From positions 46,972,771 through 47,036,770 of the forward strand of contig CM066737.1 in the NCBI GenBank assembly GCA_033961575.1: DNA of 64,000 bases, given 5' to 3'. The notes below the pieces were generated by a model. It saw only the letters and a list, made by a program, of their open reading frames with translations. It was not told where the DNA came from and did no database searches. Source of the stretch: Aselliscus stoliczkanus. Taxonomy: Eukaryota; Chordata; Mammalia; Chiroptera; Hipposideridae. Position numbers and translations under genes: made by a program. Positions 44,989 through 55,017 of the stretch are shown here, piece after piece. Position 1 is the stretch's first letter. Each line of letters opens with the position of its first letter.

Positions 44989-46870
44989 TTATTTCACCAA
45001 ACATAATCATCTCTAGGTCCATCCATATCATTGCAAATGGCATGATTTCATTCCTCTTTATAGTGGAGTAGTACTCCATTGTATAAATGTACCACAATTT
45101 CTTAATCCAGTCATCTACTTTGGGCATTTTTGTTGTTTCCAAGTCTTGGCTATTCTAAATAGTGCTGTGATAAGCATCGGGGTGCATATATTTCTTCAAA
45201 TTAACATCTTGGATTTCTCTGGATAGATACCCAAGAGTGGAAATGGTGGGTCATACGGTAGTTCCACTTCCAGTTTTTTGAGATACCTCCATACTGATTT
45301 CAATAATGGCTGCATCAATCTGTAGTCCCACCAACAGTGCACCAGGGTTCCCATTTCTCCACAACCTCTCCAGCACTTGTTGTTTGTTGATTTATTGATG
45401 ATAGCCATTCTGACCGGAGTGAGGTGGGATTTCTTTGTGGTTTTTATTTGCATTTCTATAATGGTTAGCGAGGTTGAACAATTTTTCATATGCCTCTTGG
45501 CCATCTGTATGTTCTCTTTAGAAAAATGCCTCTTCATATCCTCTGCCCATGTTTTAATTGGGTTGTTTGTTTTTTTGGTGTTGAGTTCAATGATTGCTTT
45601 ATAAATTTTAGATTTTATCCCTTTATCAGATATATCATTGGCAAATATCTTCTCCCATTCAGTAGACTACCTTTTTCTTTTAGAGATGATTTCTTTTGTT
45701 GTGAAAAAAGTTTTAAGTTTGATGTAATCCCATATGTTCATTTTTTCTTTAATTTCCCTAGCCCGAGGGGATATATCAGTAAACATATTACTGACGGTAA
45801 TGTCTGCAAATTTACTCCCTATGTTTTCTTCCAGGAGTTATATTGAGGTCTTACATTTAAGGCTTTAATCCATTTTGAATTTGTTCTCATGTATGGTGTA
45901 AGTAGGTGGTCCATTTTCATTGTCTTGCATGTGTCAGTCCAGTTTTCTCAGCACCATTTATTAAATAGATTATCTTTACTCCAACGTAAATTCTTGCTTC
46001 CATTGTCATAGATTCAATGACCATGTATGAAGGGATTTATTCCTGGGCTCTCTATTCTGTTCTATTGGTCTATGTGTCTGTGTTTATGCCAGTACCATAC
46101 TGTTTTGATTACTGTTTCCTTGTAGTACGATTTGACGTCAGGTAGTGTGACACCTGCCACTTTGTTCTTATTTCCCAAGATTGCCGTGTCTATTCAGGTC
46201 TTTTATGGTTTCATACAAATTTTAGGATTATATATTCTATTTCTGTGAAAAATGTCCTTGATAGTTTGACTTGAATCGCATTTTATCTATGTATTGCCAT
46301 AGGTAATATTGACATTTTAACTGTATTAATCCTTCCTATCCATTAACATGGTATGTATTTCCATTTATTTGTATCCACTTTGATTTCTCTCTTCAGTGTC
46401 TCATAATTTTATGAGTACAGGTCTTTTACTTCATTAGTTAAATTTATTCCTAAATATTTTATTGTTTTTGAAGCAATTTTTAAAGTGATTGACATCCCGA
46501 TTTCTTCTTCTGATAGTTTATTATTGGTGTATACAAATGAAACTGATTTCTGAATATTTATTATGTATCCTGCTACTGCACTAAATTAATTTCTCAGTTC
46601 TAACAGTTTAATGGTGGTATCTTTGGGATTCTCTCTATATAGTATCATGTCATCTGCATATAATGACAATTTTACTTCCTCCTTTCCAATTTGGATGCCT
46701 TTTATTTCATTTTCTTGTCTGATTGCTGTGGCTAGAACTTCCAGAACTATATTGAATAAAAGTGGTGAAAGTGGGCAAACGTCTTTTTCCTGATATTAAG
46801 GGGAAAGGTGTTAGCTTTTCCCCATTGAGTGTGATTTTAGCTGTGGGTTTATCATATGTGGTCTTTATTT

Positions 46871-46873
46871 CAT

Positions 46874-46916
<43 letters not shown>

Positions 46917-47017
46917 TTTTTTGAGGGCAGTGTCACTGGCCCTGATATGTGGGACCCAAACTGGGGCCGCTGGCTTCCCAAGCCATCGCTTAACCATCGC
47001 GCCACTCGGCCGGCCCT
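46871..47017 (-). mobile_element. tRNA-derived SINE, short form with (TTTA)n tail, inside L1-I
   Basis: Antisense short form whose tail has expanded to about thirteen TTTA units (46869-46920). Duplication TATGTGGTCTTTATT / TATATGGCCTTTATT at about 46855-46869 and 47018-47032. Confidence 0.93.
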
Positions 47018-47076
47018 TATATGGCCTTTATTATGTTGAGATATGATTCCTCATTCACATTTTGTAAGAGTTTTTT

Positions 47077-47539
47077 TTTCTTTCTAATTGGGGAACTGGG
47101 GGAGGGGGAAAGCATTGGAGAATCAGGTAAGGAGAACAGACAAATTGCTGTCCTTTTGTTCTTCAATCTAGTTTTGGAGAACGTTGCCTCACTGGTCCAT
47201 GTTGGTATTATCTTGCAATCTTCCCGGGTGCGGCAGATTGGTTGCTGGCCACTGGACAGCCGCTCACAGCGATCTTGGCAGCTCACACCAGCTGTTGGCC
47301 ACTCACGCTGGTTGCCGGCCGCTCACTTTAGTTTATGGCATCTCACTGCAGCAGGCACTGCAGCCTACTCTGTAGCCAGTGACTCAGTGCAGCCCAGTTC
47401 CAGGTGGAGCTGTTGTTCACCATCTTAGCTGTAGAGGGCAGTGTCATTGGCCCTCATGTGTGGGATCCGAACTGTGGCCCTGCTGTTCAGGGCTGGAGTC
47501 CCAAGTCAGCTCCTGACCTACACACCTCTTGGTTGGCCC
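47077..47539 (-). mobile_element. tRNA-derived SINE, long form, inside L1-I
   Basis: Diverged antisense long form, AATTGGGGAACTGGGGGAGG to CACCTCTTGGTTGGCCC, with an extra CCTGCTGTTCAGGGCTGGAG before the head. Duplication GTAAGAGTTTTTT / CTAAGAGTTTTTT at about 47064-47076 and 47541-47553. Confidence 0.9.
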
Positions 47540-48223
47540 ACTAAGAGTTTTTTAAATCATAAATATCTGCTGGATTTTGTCTAGTGCATTTTCTGCATCT
47601 TTTGATATTATTATATGATTTTTATTTTTCATTTTTTATATGCGATGTATTACATTAATTGATTTGCGGATATTGAACCAACCATGCATATCAGGAATGA
47701 GTCCTACTTGATCATGGTATGTGATCTTTGTAATGTGTTGCTGAATCTGGTTTGCTAATATTTTGTTGAGGAGTTTTGAATCCATGTTCATTAGGGATAT
47801 TGGCCTGTAGTTTTCTTTTTTTGAAATGTCTTTCTCTGTTTATGGGATCAGAGTAATAGTAGTCTTGTCAAATGTGCTTGGAAGCCTTCCTTCCTAGATT
47901 TTTTGCAATAGTTTGAGGAGAATAGATGTTAATTCTTTTTCTAACATTTGGTAAAATTCATCTATGAAGCCATCTGATTCAGGACTTTTGTTGTTGGAGC
48001 TTGTTGATTGCTGATTCAATTTCATTGGTAGGAATTGGCCTGATGGGATTTTCTGTTTCTTCCATATATTTATTTATTTTTTACAACACTGTGCAATACT
48101 AATAATTTTCACCCCTCAAAGTGACAACTTTCCTCCCCCAATCCACCACCATACTCCTTCCCCATATCATATATATCTGGTACAATTCCCTTGACTCCAC
48201 TCCCACACTGTACTCCACATCCC

Positions 48224-48228
<5 letters not shown>

Positions 48229-48290
<62 letters not shown>
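48229..48290. repeat. (TA)n microsatellite
   Basis: A TA run with one AAA interruption, grown inside the 3'UTR of L1-H at a spot that reads GAATATATA in other copies. Confidence 0.96.
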
Positions 48291-48572
48291 CAATCAGAGT
48301 TAACATACAATATTATACAATATCAGCTTCAGATGTAAAGTGCAGCAATCAAGCCTGTACCCCAACCCTGAAGTGGTCTCCCCAACAAGACATGCGATCA
48401 TATGACACCCTAGAAAATATTCACAACATTATTAACTATATTCCCAGAAGTGCCTTTCATAACCCTGGGGCAATATTGTAGTTACCTATTTATGCTGTCT
48501 AATCCTTTCCCTTTTTCCCTGTTATACACCCCTCCCAGCTAGAAACCATTAGTTTTTCCTCTATATCTGCTT

Positions 48573-49250
48573 CATATGATTTCAATCTTTTAAAATTTAC
48601 TGAGGATTGTTTTATGGCCTAACATGTGGTCTATCTTTGAAAATGTTCTATGTGCACTTGAGAAGAATGTATATTCTGTTGCTTTGGGGTGAAATGCTCT
48701 AAAAAATATCGATTAAATCCAGCTGGTCTAAAGTGTCATTTGAGGCCACTGTTGCCATGTTGATTTTTTGTCTGGAGGATGTGTCCATTGATGACAACGG
48801 GGTGTTGAAGTCCCCTACTACGACAGTATTACTGTTGATCTCTGTCTTTTTGTCTGTCAAAGTCTGTTTTATATATTTAGCAGCTCCTATGTTGGGTGCA
48901 TAGATGTTTACTAGGGTTATGTCCTCTTGTTGAATAGATCCCTTTATTATTATGTAGTGCCCTTCTTTGTCTTTCATTGTAGTCTTCATTTTAAAGTCTA
49001 TTTTGTCCGAAAGAAGTATTGCTACTCCAGGTGTTTTTCTCATTTCCATTTGCATGAAATATCTTATTCTAGCCCTTTACTTTCAGTCTGTGTGTATCTT
49101 TTGCTCTGAGATGAGTCTTTTGTAGACACCATATGCATGGGTACTGGATTCTTATCCACTCAGCCACTCTCTGTATTTGATTGGAGCATTTAGCCCATTC
49201 ATATTTAAAGTGATTATTGATTGGTGCATATGTATTGCAATTTTGTTATT
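48573..49250 (-). pseudogene. L1-H ORF2 endonuclease fragment
   Basis: A 118-codon open piece (48699-49055) carries ILLSDKIDFKMKTTMKDK, VNIYAPNIGA and VVVGDFNTPL, the middle of the L1 endonuclease. The catalytic C-terminal part (SDH) and everything after are absent owing to the join to the 3'UTR. Confidence 0.85.
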
Positions 49251-49299
49251 TGTATTCCTGGTCTTCCTAGGTTTGCTTGTTTACCCCTTTAAAAAAGTC

Positions 49300-50170
49300 C
49301 TTTTAACATCCTGCAATGGCAGATTGGTGGTAATAAATTTCTTAAGCTTAGTCTTTTCTGAGAAGCTCTTTATTTCTCCTTCAATTTTAAGTGACAGCCA
49401 TGCTAGGTAGAGCAGTCTTGTTTGTAGGCGTTTATTTTGCATCAGTTTGAATATCTCCTGCCACTCCCTTCTGGCCTGCAGAGTTTCTGTAGACAAGTCA
49501 GCTGTTAATCTTATAGGAATTTCTTTGTATGTAACCTGCTGTCTTTCTCTTGCTGCTTTTAGAATTCTGTCTTTGCCATTTTAACTATGATGTGTCTTGG
49601 TGTGGGCCTGTTTGGGTTCAGCTTGTTTGGAATTCTCTGCACTTCTTGGGCTTGTATGTCAATTTCTTTCACTAGGGTAGAGAAGTTTTCAGTCATTATT
49701 TCTTCAAATACATTCTGAATCCCTTGCTTCTTCTCTTCTCCTTCTGGTATTCCTATGATTCATTAGTTGTTGTTTTTCATGTTGTCCCAGAGGTCTCTTT
49801 AACTATTTTCATTCTTTTTTCTTTTTGTTGTTCCAGCTGGGTGATTTCTGGTATTTTGTCTTCTAATTCTCTGATCCACTCCTTTCCTTCATCTATTCTA
49901 CTGGTGATTCCTTCGAGTGTGTTCTTTATTTCGGTTATTGTATTCTTTAGTTCTAACTGGTTGTTTTTTATGATTTCCCTATCCTTCTTTATGTCTTCAC
50001 TAAGTTCCTTAAACATCTTATCATCAGTGTTCTAAACTCTGTCTCTGAAAGATTGTATACCTCTGTTTCATTTAATTTCAATTCTAGAGGTGTCTTCTGA
50101 TATTTTACTTGTAACGTGTTTCTTTGTTTCTTCATTCTGGCTGTCGTTCTGTTTATGCTTCGATGTATTA
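49300..50170 (-). pseudogene. L1-H ORF1 (L1ORF1p) pseudogene
   Basis: Readable in pieces: MKKQRNTLQVKYQK-like start near 50140, coiled coil at 49777-50016 (ELEDKIPEITQLEQQKEKR), the RRM part shifted, and the C-terminus TETLQARREWQEIFKLMQ at 49440-49496. At least three frameshifts. Confidence 0.83.
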
Positions 50171-51604
50171 CATAGATCATCTAGAAATAAGAGAAAAAAA
50201 AGAAAGAAAGAAAGAAAAAAAGAGGTGGGTGGTTCTCTCCATCTTCTTTAATCTGCAGACCACTTGCTCAGCAATAGAATCTCTGGTCGACTCAGCACCA
50301 GATTTTGGCGGGAAGGGCTTAATGTGTTATGCACTGGCCTCCCTCTCAGGCTTGCAGTGAGCTTTCTGCAATTAGCTGCTGTGTTCTCTGGAACCGTGCT
50401 CACTACCAAAAATCTTCACAGGCTGTTGCGGGTTGTCTGCTGCTGAAAAAAAAAACCCATCTGTGGCCTGCAATGTTGTGGGCCAGGCACCAGAGACTCG
50501 GGATGCCTCTGCCAACACAGTTCTAGGTAGGTGGAGCAGGCCCCAATGCACCACTGGATGTGGTCAGTGGCCCCAACCAAGTCAGAGCAGCATGCACTCT
50601 GTACCAGCAACCAGCCCACACAAACTCTCCAGGAAAGTCCCAATCTGATCACACAGACACACAGCTCCTGGCCCAGCACTCTCAGGAAAATTCCCCTACT
50701 CTTCCTGTCCCAATCAGCTGCTCACAGATCAGGCTAAGCAGCCCATCATTCAATCCCCAGCCTGGCAACTCTGCACAAACAGTGTGGAAAGTGGGGAAAA
50801 AATGTGGCCAGAACACTCCTGTGTCTCAGTGAAGAGACTGATGGAGCTGGAGCATACCTGCCCTGCATTTCTCTGGCTACGCATCACAAGCAGGGCGGAG
50901 GGTTGGAATCCAAGGCCACACACGCATGCACGCACACACGCTTTCCTGCACCAGTTTCACCAGACCAATGCGGTCTCGGATCTGACCCTCTGTGGGAGGG
51001 CTGAACCCTGAAAAAATGGTGCCCTCCTGTACACTACTTGTGTGCAAGCTCCACACCAGGGGAATAATGGTCCCACAACCTCCAGCACCCGTGCCAAAGG
51101 TGCTCAGTTCAGTCCGTCCCCCAGGCAGCTGAGCCCGGCTCACACAGCTACTCCCTCCAACAGGAACTGGGTGAGTGATCACCGGTGAGCGAGCTTGTGT
51201 GTCAGCTCCACTGGTTCTTCAGCTACCCTCAGCCTCACCAAGCCGAGCAGAGAGTCCTCACTAATTTCTACTGCCAGCTATCATAGAACTCCTCTTCCTG
51301 GCAAAGCAACTCTGGGCTAGTGAGCTCGGTGTGGGGCTGGTCTTTCCCCCAACCAGAGAATCCTCCCCACCACTGAGGTATCCCTCATGGGGCTCTCCCT
51401 CTCTCGTCTGTGCCTCTCCTACCAGACTTGACGTGGCCTCCTCCTTAGGTCCTTTGTTTAGAGGTTCTGTTCATCTAATGTTCATGGGACTTCCGAGGTT
51501 AAATGTTGTATAAATTATTTGTAATTTTGATGTGATCCTGGGAGGCAGTTGGCACAGCATTCGTCTACACCACTATCTTACCCACGACTCCCTCTCAGAT
51601 TTTT

Positions 51605-52003
51605 TTAAAAAAGATTTTATTGGGGAATTGGGGGAGGGGAATAGACGAGTTGCTGTATTTTTGTTCTTCAGTCTAGTTGCAGAGTATGTTGCTTCACTGG
51701 CCCATGTTGGTATCGTCATTGCACTCTCCCCAGATGAGGCAGATCAGCCGCCAGAGTCTGGATGTTGCTCACCACAACTATTGGCAGCTCACACTGGCTG
51801 CAAGCCACTCACTGTAGCCTATGGCATCCCACTACAGCAGGGGCTGCAGCCTACACCATCGCCAGGGCTCACGAAGCCCAGCTCCAGGTGGAGCTGTTGT
51901 TAGCTGTAGAGGGCAGTGTCACTGGCCCTCATACATGGGATCCGAACTGGGGCCACTGGCATCCCAAAACCAGCTCTTAACCAATGCGCCATTCGGCTGG
52001 CCC
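51605..52003 (-). mobile_element. tRNA-derived SINE, long form
   Basis: Antisense long form, AAAAAGATTTTATTGGGG to CGCCATTCGGCTGGCCC. The flanks share CTCAGATTTTT (about 51594-51604 and 52006-52016). Confidence 0.92.
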
Positions 52004-52171
52004 CCCTCAGATTTTTAATATTGATTCCAGAACAGCTCCTGGCTCATATGAAATTCTCAATAAATTTAACTGCTACTTTTCATTAGACACTCAATACTCA
52101 TCATCATACAAATTTATTGAAGTTGCCAAAAACAATCAAGCATTTTGATACTTCTCTGTCTTTTTTTCCCC

Positions 52172-52270
52172 TTTTTTTAATTCAAGTTTATTGGGTTGAA
52201 AATTGTTAGTAAAGTTACATAGGTTTCAGGTGTATAATTCTGTAATGCATCATCTATATATCACACTGTG
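52172..52270 (-). mobile_element. Old LINE-1 3'UTR fragment
   Basis: The complement of the end of L1-B: AATTCAAGTTTATTGGGTTG, AAAATTGTTAGTAAAGTTAC, ATAGGTTTCAGGTGTATAA. It is the host sequence into which L1-G inserted. Confidence 0.75.
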
Positions 52271-52322
52271 TGTGTCTGTCTTTTTTTTTTTTGAATGTGG
52301 TAAGTGCATTTTTTTGTTAGAG

Positions 52323-53040
52323 TTTTTTTTTATTAGTTTCAGGTGTACAAACCAATGCAATAATTATACTCTTTACCCCCCAAAGTGAAAACCCCCTCCC
52401 CCAGTTCGCCACCCCACCCCATATCATACATATCCATCACAACTCCCCTGACACCCCTCCACAGTATACTCCACATTCTGTGACCATCCACATATTCAGT
52501 TGCAGTTGGCATACAATACTATACAACATCAGCTTCAGGTGTACAGTGCAGTGATCAAGCCTCTACTCCATCCATGTAGTGGTCTCCCTAACAAGACATG
52601 TGACTATCTGACACACCGCAAAATTTTTACAAAATTATTATATTCTTCGAACTATGTTTCATATCCCTGTGGCAATATTGTAGTTGTCTATTTATGCTGT
52701 CTAATCCTTTCCCCTTCCCCCATCCCCACCCCCCTCCCAACTAGCAACCCTCAGTTTTTCCTCTACATCTACGAGTCTGTTTACTTTGATCGTTCACTCA
52801 GCTCTTCAGACTCCACACAAAAACACAAGTGAGATCACATGGTACCTGTCCTTCTCCGACTGACTTATTTTTTGCAACATAATAGTCTCTTCACAACATT
52901 ATCAATTACATTCCCAGAACTGCCCCCATATCCCTCCGGCAACATTGTAGTCCCACCTACACTGTCCAAAACCTTCCCCCTCTCCCTCATCCCCACTCCC
53001 TCCCAGCCAGCAACCATCAGTTTTTCCTTTATATCTGCTT
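52323..53040 (-). other. L1-G 3' end: complete 3'UTR preceded by a partial extra copy
   Basis: On the minus strand the region first reads GATATAAAGGAAAAACTGAT...AATGTTGTGA (partial 3'UTR, 53038 to about 52890). It then returns to ORF2-end sequence (TATTATGTTGCAAAAAATAA, GTCAGTCGGAGAAGGACAGG) and the full 3'UTR (GATGTAGAGGAAAAACTGAG... to GTTTGTACACCTGAAAC). L1-F has the same arrangement. Confidence 0.82.
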
Positions 53041-53102
53041 GATATGACTTCAATCTTCTTAAATTGTCTCTCTGGGTTAGCTTCTTTACCCCTTTCTTTT
53101 GT

Positions 53103-53975
53103 TTAAAAAAGCCCTTCTAACATGTCTTGCAATGCTGGCTTGGTGGTAATGAATTCCTTAAGCTTATTCTTTTCTGAGAAGCTCTTTATTTCTCCTTCAA
53201 TTTTAAGTGATAGCTGTGCTGGGTAGAGCAATCTTGGTTGTAGGCCTTTATTTTGTGTCACTTTGAGTATCTCCTGCCACTCCCTTCTGGCCTGCAGAGT
53301 TTCTGTAGACAAGTCAGCTGTTAGTCTAACAGGAGTTCCTTTGTATGTAACCTGCTGTCTTTCTCTTGCAGCCTCTAGGATTCTGTTTCTGTCTTTAACC
53401 TTTGCCATTTTAACTATGATGTGTCTTGGTGTGGACCTGTTTGGGTTCAGCTTGTTTGGAACCCTCTGCACTTCCTGGGCATGTATGTTGATTTCCTTCT
53501 CCAGGGTAGGGAAGTTTTCAGTCATTATTTTTTCAAATACATTCTCGACCCCTTGCTTCTTCTCTTCTCCTTCTGGTATCTCTATGATTCGAAGGTGGTC
53601 GTGTTTCACCTTGTCCCATAGGGCTCTTAAACTATTTTCATTGTTTTTTATTCTTTGGTCTTTTCGCTGTGCCAACTGGGTGAGTTCTGTTATTTTATCT
53701 TCCAAATCGCTGATCCGCTCCTCTGCTTCATCTACTCTACTGGTGATTCCTTTGAGTGTGTTCTTCATTTCAGTTATTGTGTTCTTTAGTTCTAACAGGT
53801 TGTTTTTTATGGTTTCCCTATCCTTCTTTATGTCCTCGCTAAGTTCCTTCAACATTCTTATCATCAGTGTTCTAAACTCTGTCTCTGAAAGGTTGTATCC
53901 CTCTGTTTCATTTGGTTCCATTTCTAGAGGTTTCTTCTGATCGTTTACTTGTGACATGTTTCTTTGTTTCCCCAT
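53103..53975 (-). CDS. L1 ORF1 protein (L1ORF1p-like), uninterrupted, in L1-G
   Basis: A 290-residue protein, a little shorter than typical mammalian L1ORF1p. L1ORF1p is the trimeric nucleic-acid chaperone that coats L1 RNA in cytoplasmic particles. Start taken at MGKQRNMSQV because other copies start at the aligned position; the open frame extends 26 codons upstream into 5'UTR-like sequence. Seen: acidic/polar N-terminus (1-32), long heptad-like coiled coil (about 33-125, e.g. RVDEAEERISDLEDKITEL), RRM-like domain (about 127-215, with LRIIEIPEGE and TPRHIIVKMAKVK), and C-terminal domain (about 217-288, with RLTADLSTETLQARREW and YPAQLSLKIEGEIK). No stop or frameshift, in contrast to every other ORF1 here. 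It is the only plausible translatable protein of the window. Expression cannot be judged from sequence. Confidence 0.85.
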   Translation of the reverse strand: MGKQRNMSQVNDQKKPLEMEPNETEGYNLSETEFRTLMIRMLKELSEDIKKDRETIKNNLLELKNTITEMKNTLKGITSRVDEAEERISDLEDKITELTQLAQRKDQRIKNNENSLRALWDKVKHDHLRIIEIPEGEEKKQGVENVFEKIMTENFPTLEKEINIHAQEVQRVPNKLNPNRSTPRHIIVKMAKVKDRNRILEAARERQQVTYKGTPVRLTADLSTETLQARREWQEILKVTQNKGLQPRLLYPAQLSLKIEGEIKSFSEKNKLKEFITTKPALQDMLEGLF

Positions 53976-55017
53976 TCTGGCTGTCGCTCTGGGATTGCTT
54001 TGATGTATTAGATAGATCACCAGGAGAGCACTGGCTGGATCACGCAGGCACACAGCTCATGGCCCAACACTCCCAGGAAAACTCCCAGTCTCAGCCTGTC
54101 CCAATCAGCCGCTTGCAGATCAGGCCGAGCAGCCCGACAACCAATCACCAGCCTGGCAACTCTGCAAGTGTAGTGTGGAGAGTGGGGACCCGAGGCGGCT
54201 GACCCACTCCTGGGTCTCAGTGAGCAGCCTGTTGGTTCCGGAGGGCACCTGCCCTGCGTTTCCCTGGCAACGCAGTATAAGCCAGGCAGAAGGTGGGTAT
54301 TCAAGGCCGCAGGTGTGCACGCACACGCACACACGTACTTTTGCGCCAATTCCACCAGACCAATGAGGTCTCGGATCTAATCCTTCGTGGGAGGGCCCAA
54401 GCCCGACAAAATGGTGCCCTCCCTGCACCACTCGCGTGCAGGCTCCGCACCACGTGCAGGCTCCGCACCACGGGAACAACAGTTCAAAAACCTCCAGCCT
54501 TTGCACCAAAGGTGCTCAATTCAGTCCGTCCCCGCAGGCTCCCGGGTCCGGCTTACACAGCCACTCCCTCCACCAGGAACCAGGTAAGTGCTCACCAGTG
54601 AGCAAGCCTGTGTGCCATCCCCACTGATTCTCCAGCCGCTCTTAGACTCACCGACCTGAGCAAAGAGAGTCCTCACTAATTTACTGCCAGCTATCTTAGA
54701 ACTTGTCTTCCCGGCAAAGGAGCTCTGGGCTGGTGAGCTTTGTGTGCGGCCGGAGGGTCTCTCCCCCAACCGGAGAAGCCTCTCCACAGCTTGGGCTTCC
54801 CTCACAGGGCTCGCCCTCTCTCGTCTCCGCCCGTCCTACCTGACCCAACGCAGCTTCCTCTTTAAGTTCTTCGTTTAGTGGTTCTGTTCCTCCAGTGTTC
54901 CGGGGACCTCCAGGGTTGAATGCTGTATAATTTGCTTGTAATTTTGGTGTGATCCTGGGAGGCAGTTAGCACAGCATCTGTCTATTGTGCCATTTTCGTG
55001 TCTGTCTTTTTGAATGC

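Larger units (their letters stand above)
44989..48065 (-). pseudogene. L1-I: LINE-1 ORF2 segment without 3'UTR
   Basis: Starts within the last codons of ORF2 (complement of [13 protein letters not shown] sequence) and runs back through the cysteine motif near 45340 and the reverse transcriptase (LYADDMI complement near 46650). It ends at about 48065 just before the NPIRPIPT-like linker, where L1-H begins. Frames are broken throughout; the longest open piece is 113 codons at 45196-45537. Two SINEs interrupt it. Confidence 0.85.
48066..51590 (-). mobile_element. L1-H: internally deleted LINE-1 that keeps the 5'UTR intron-like segment
   Basis: Minus strand order: 5'UTR (51590 to about 50170), ORF1 relic, endonuclease part of ORF2 (about 49250 to 48573), a direct join to the 3'UTR at about 48567-48572, and a 3'UTR containing a TA microsatellite. 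The join is the one seen in L1-F and L1-G. Unlike them it keeps the segment at 50181-50629 ending TTTCTAG, with donor position mutated to GAGAGT, and has a single 3'UTR. I see no target-site duplication. Confidence 0.85.
52297..54999 (-). mobile_element. L1-G: ORF1-only LINE-1 with intact ORF1 (HAL1-like)
   Basis: A 2.7 kb element flanked by GTGTCTGTC(T)nGAATG at about 52272-52296 and 55000-55018. Minus strand order: 5'UTR 54999-53976, intact ORF1, about 25 bases of endonuclease, the shared join to 3'UTR (about 53035-53040), an extra partial 3'UTR copy, then the ORF2 end and complete 3'UTR to 52323. The 5'UTR lacks the intron-like segment, joining CTCCTG|GTGATC at 54020/54021. Reverse transcriptase and endonuclease are absent, so it would need L1 proteins in trans. 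Confidence 0.9.

Noticed and set aside
48066..51590. Target-site duplication around L1-H
   Set aside because: Flanks around 48066 and 51590 share no convincing direct repeat. The junction with L1-I may be rearranged, so I make no claim on the insertion mechanism.
53263..53940. 225-codon open frame on the plus strand
   Set aside because: It is the exact antisense of the intact L1 ORF1 at 53103-53975. Its composition (hydrophobic, Ser/Phe-rich) is what the reverse complement of a lysine/glutamate-rich gene gives. The same applies to the 230-codon antisense frame at 16529-17221.
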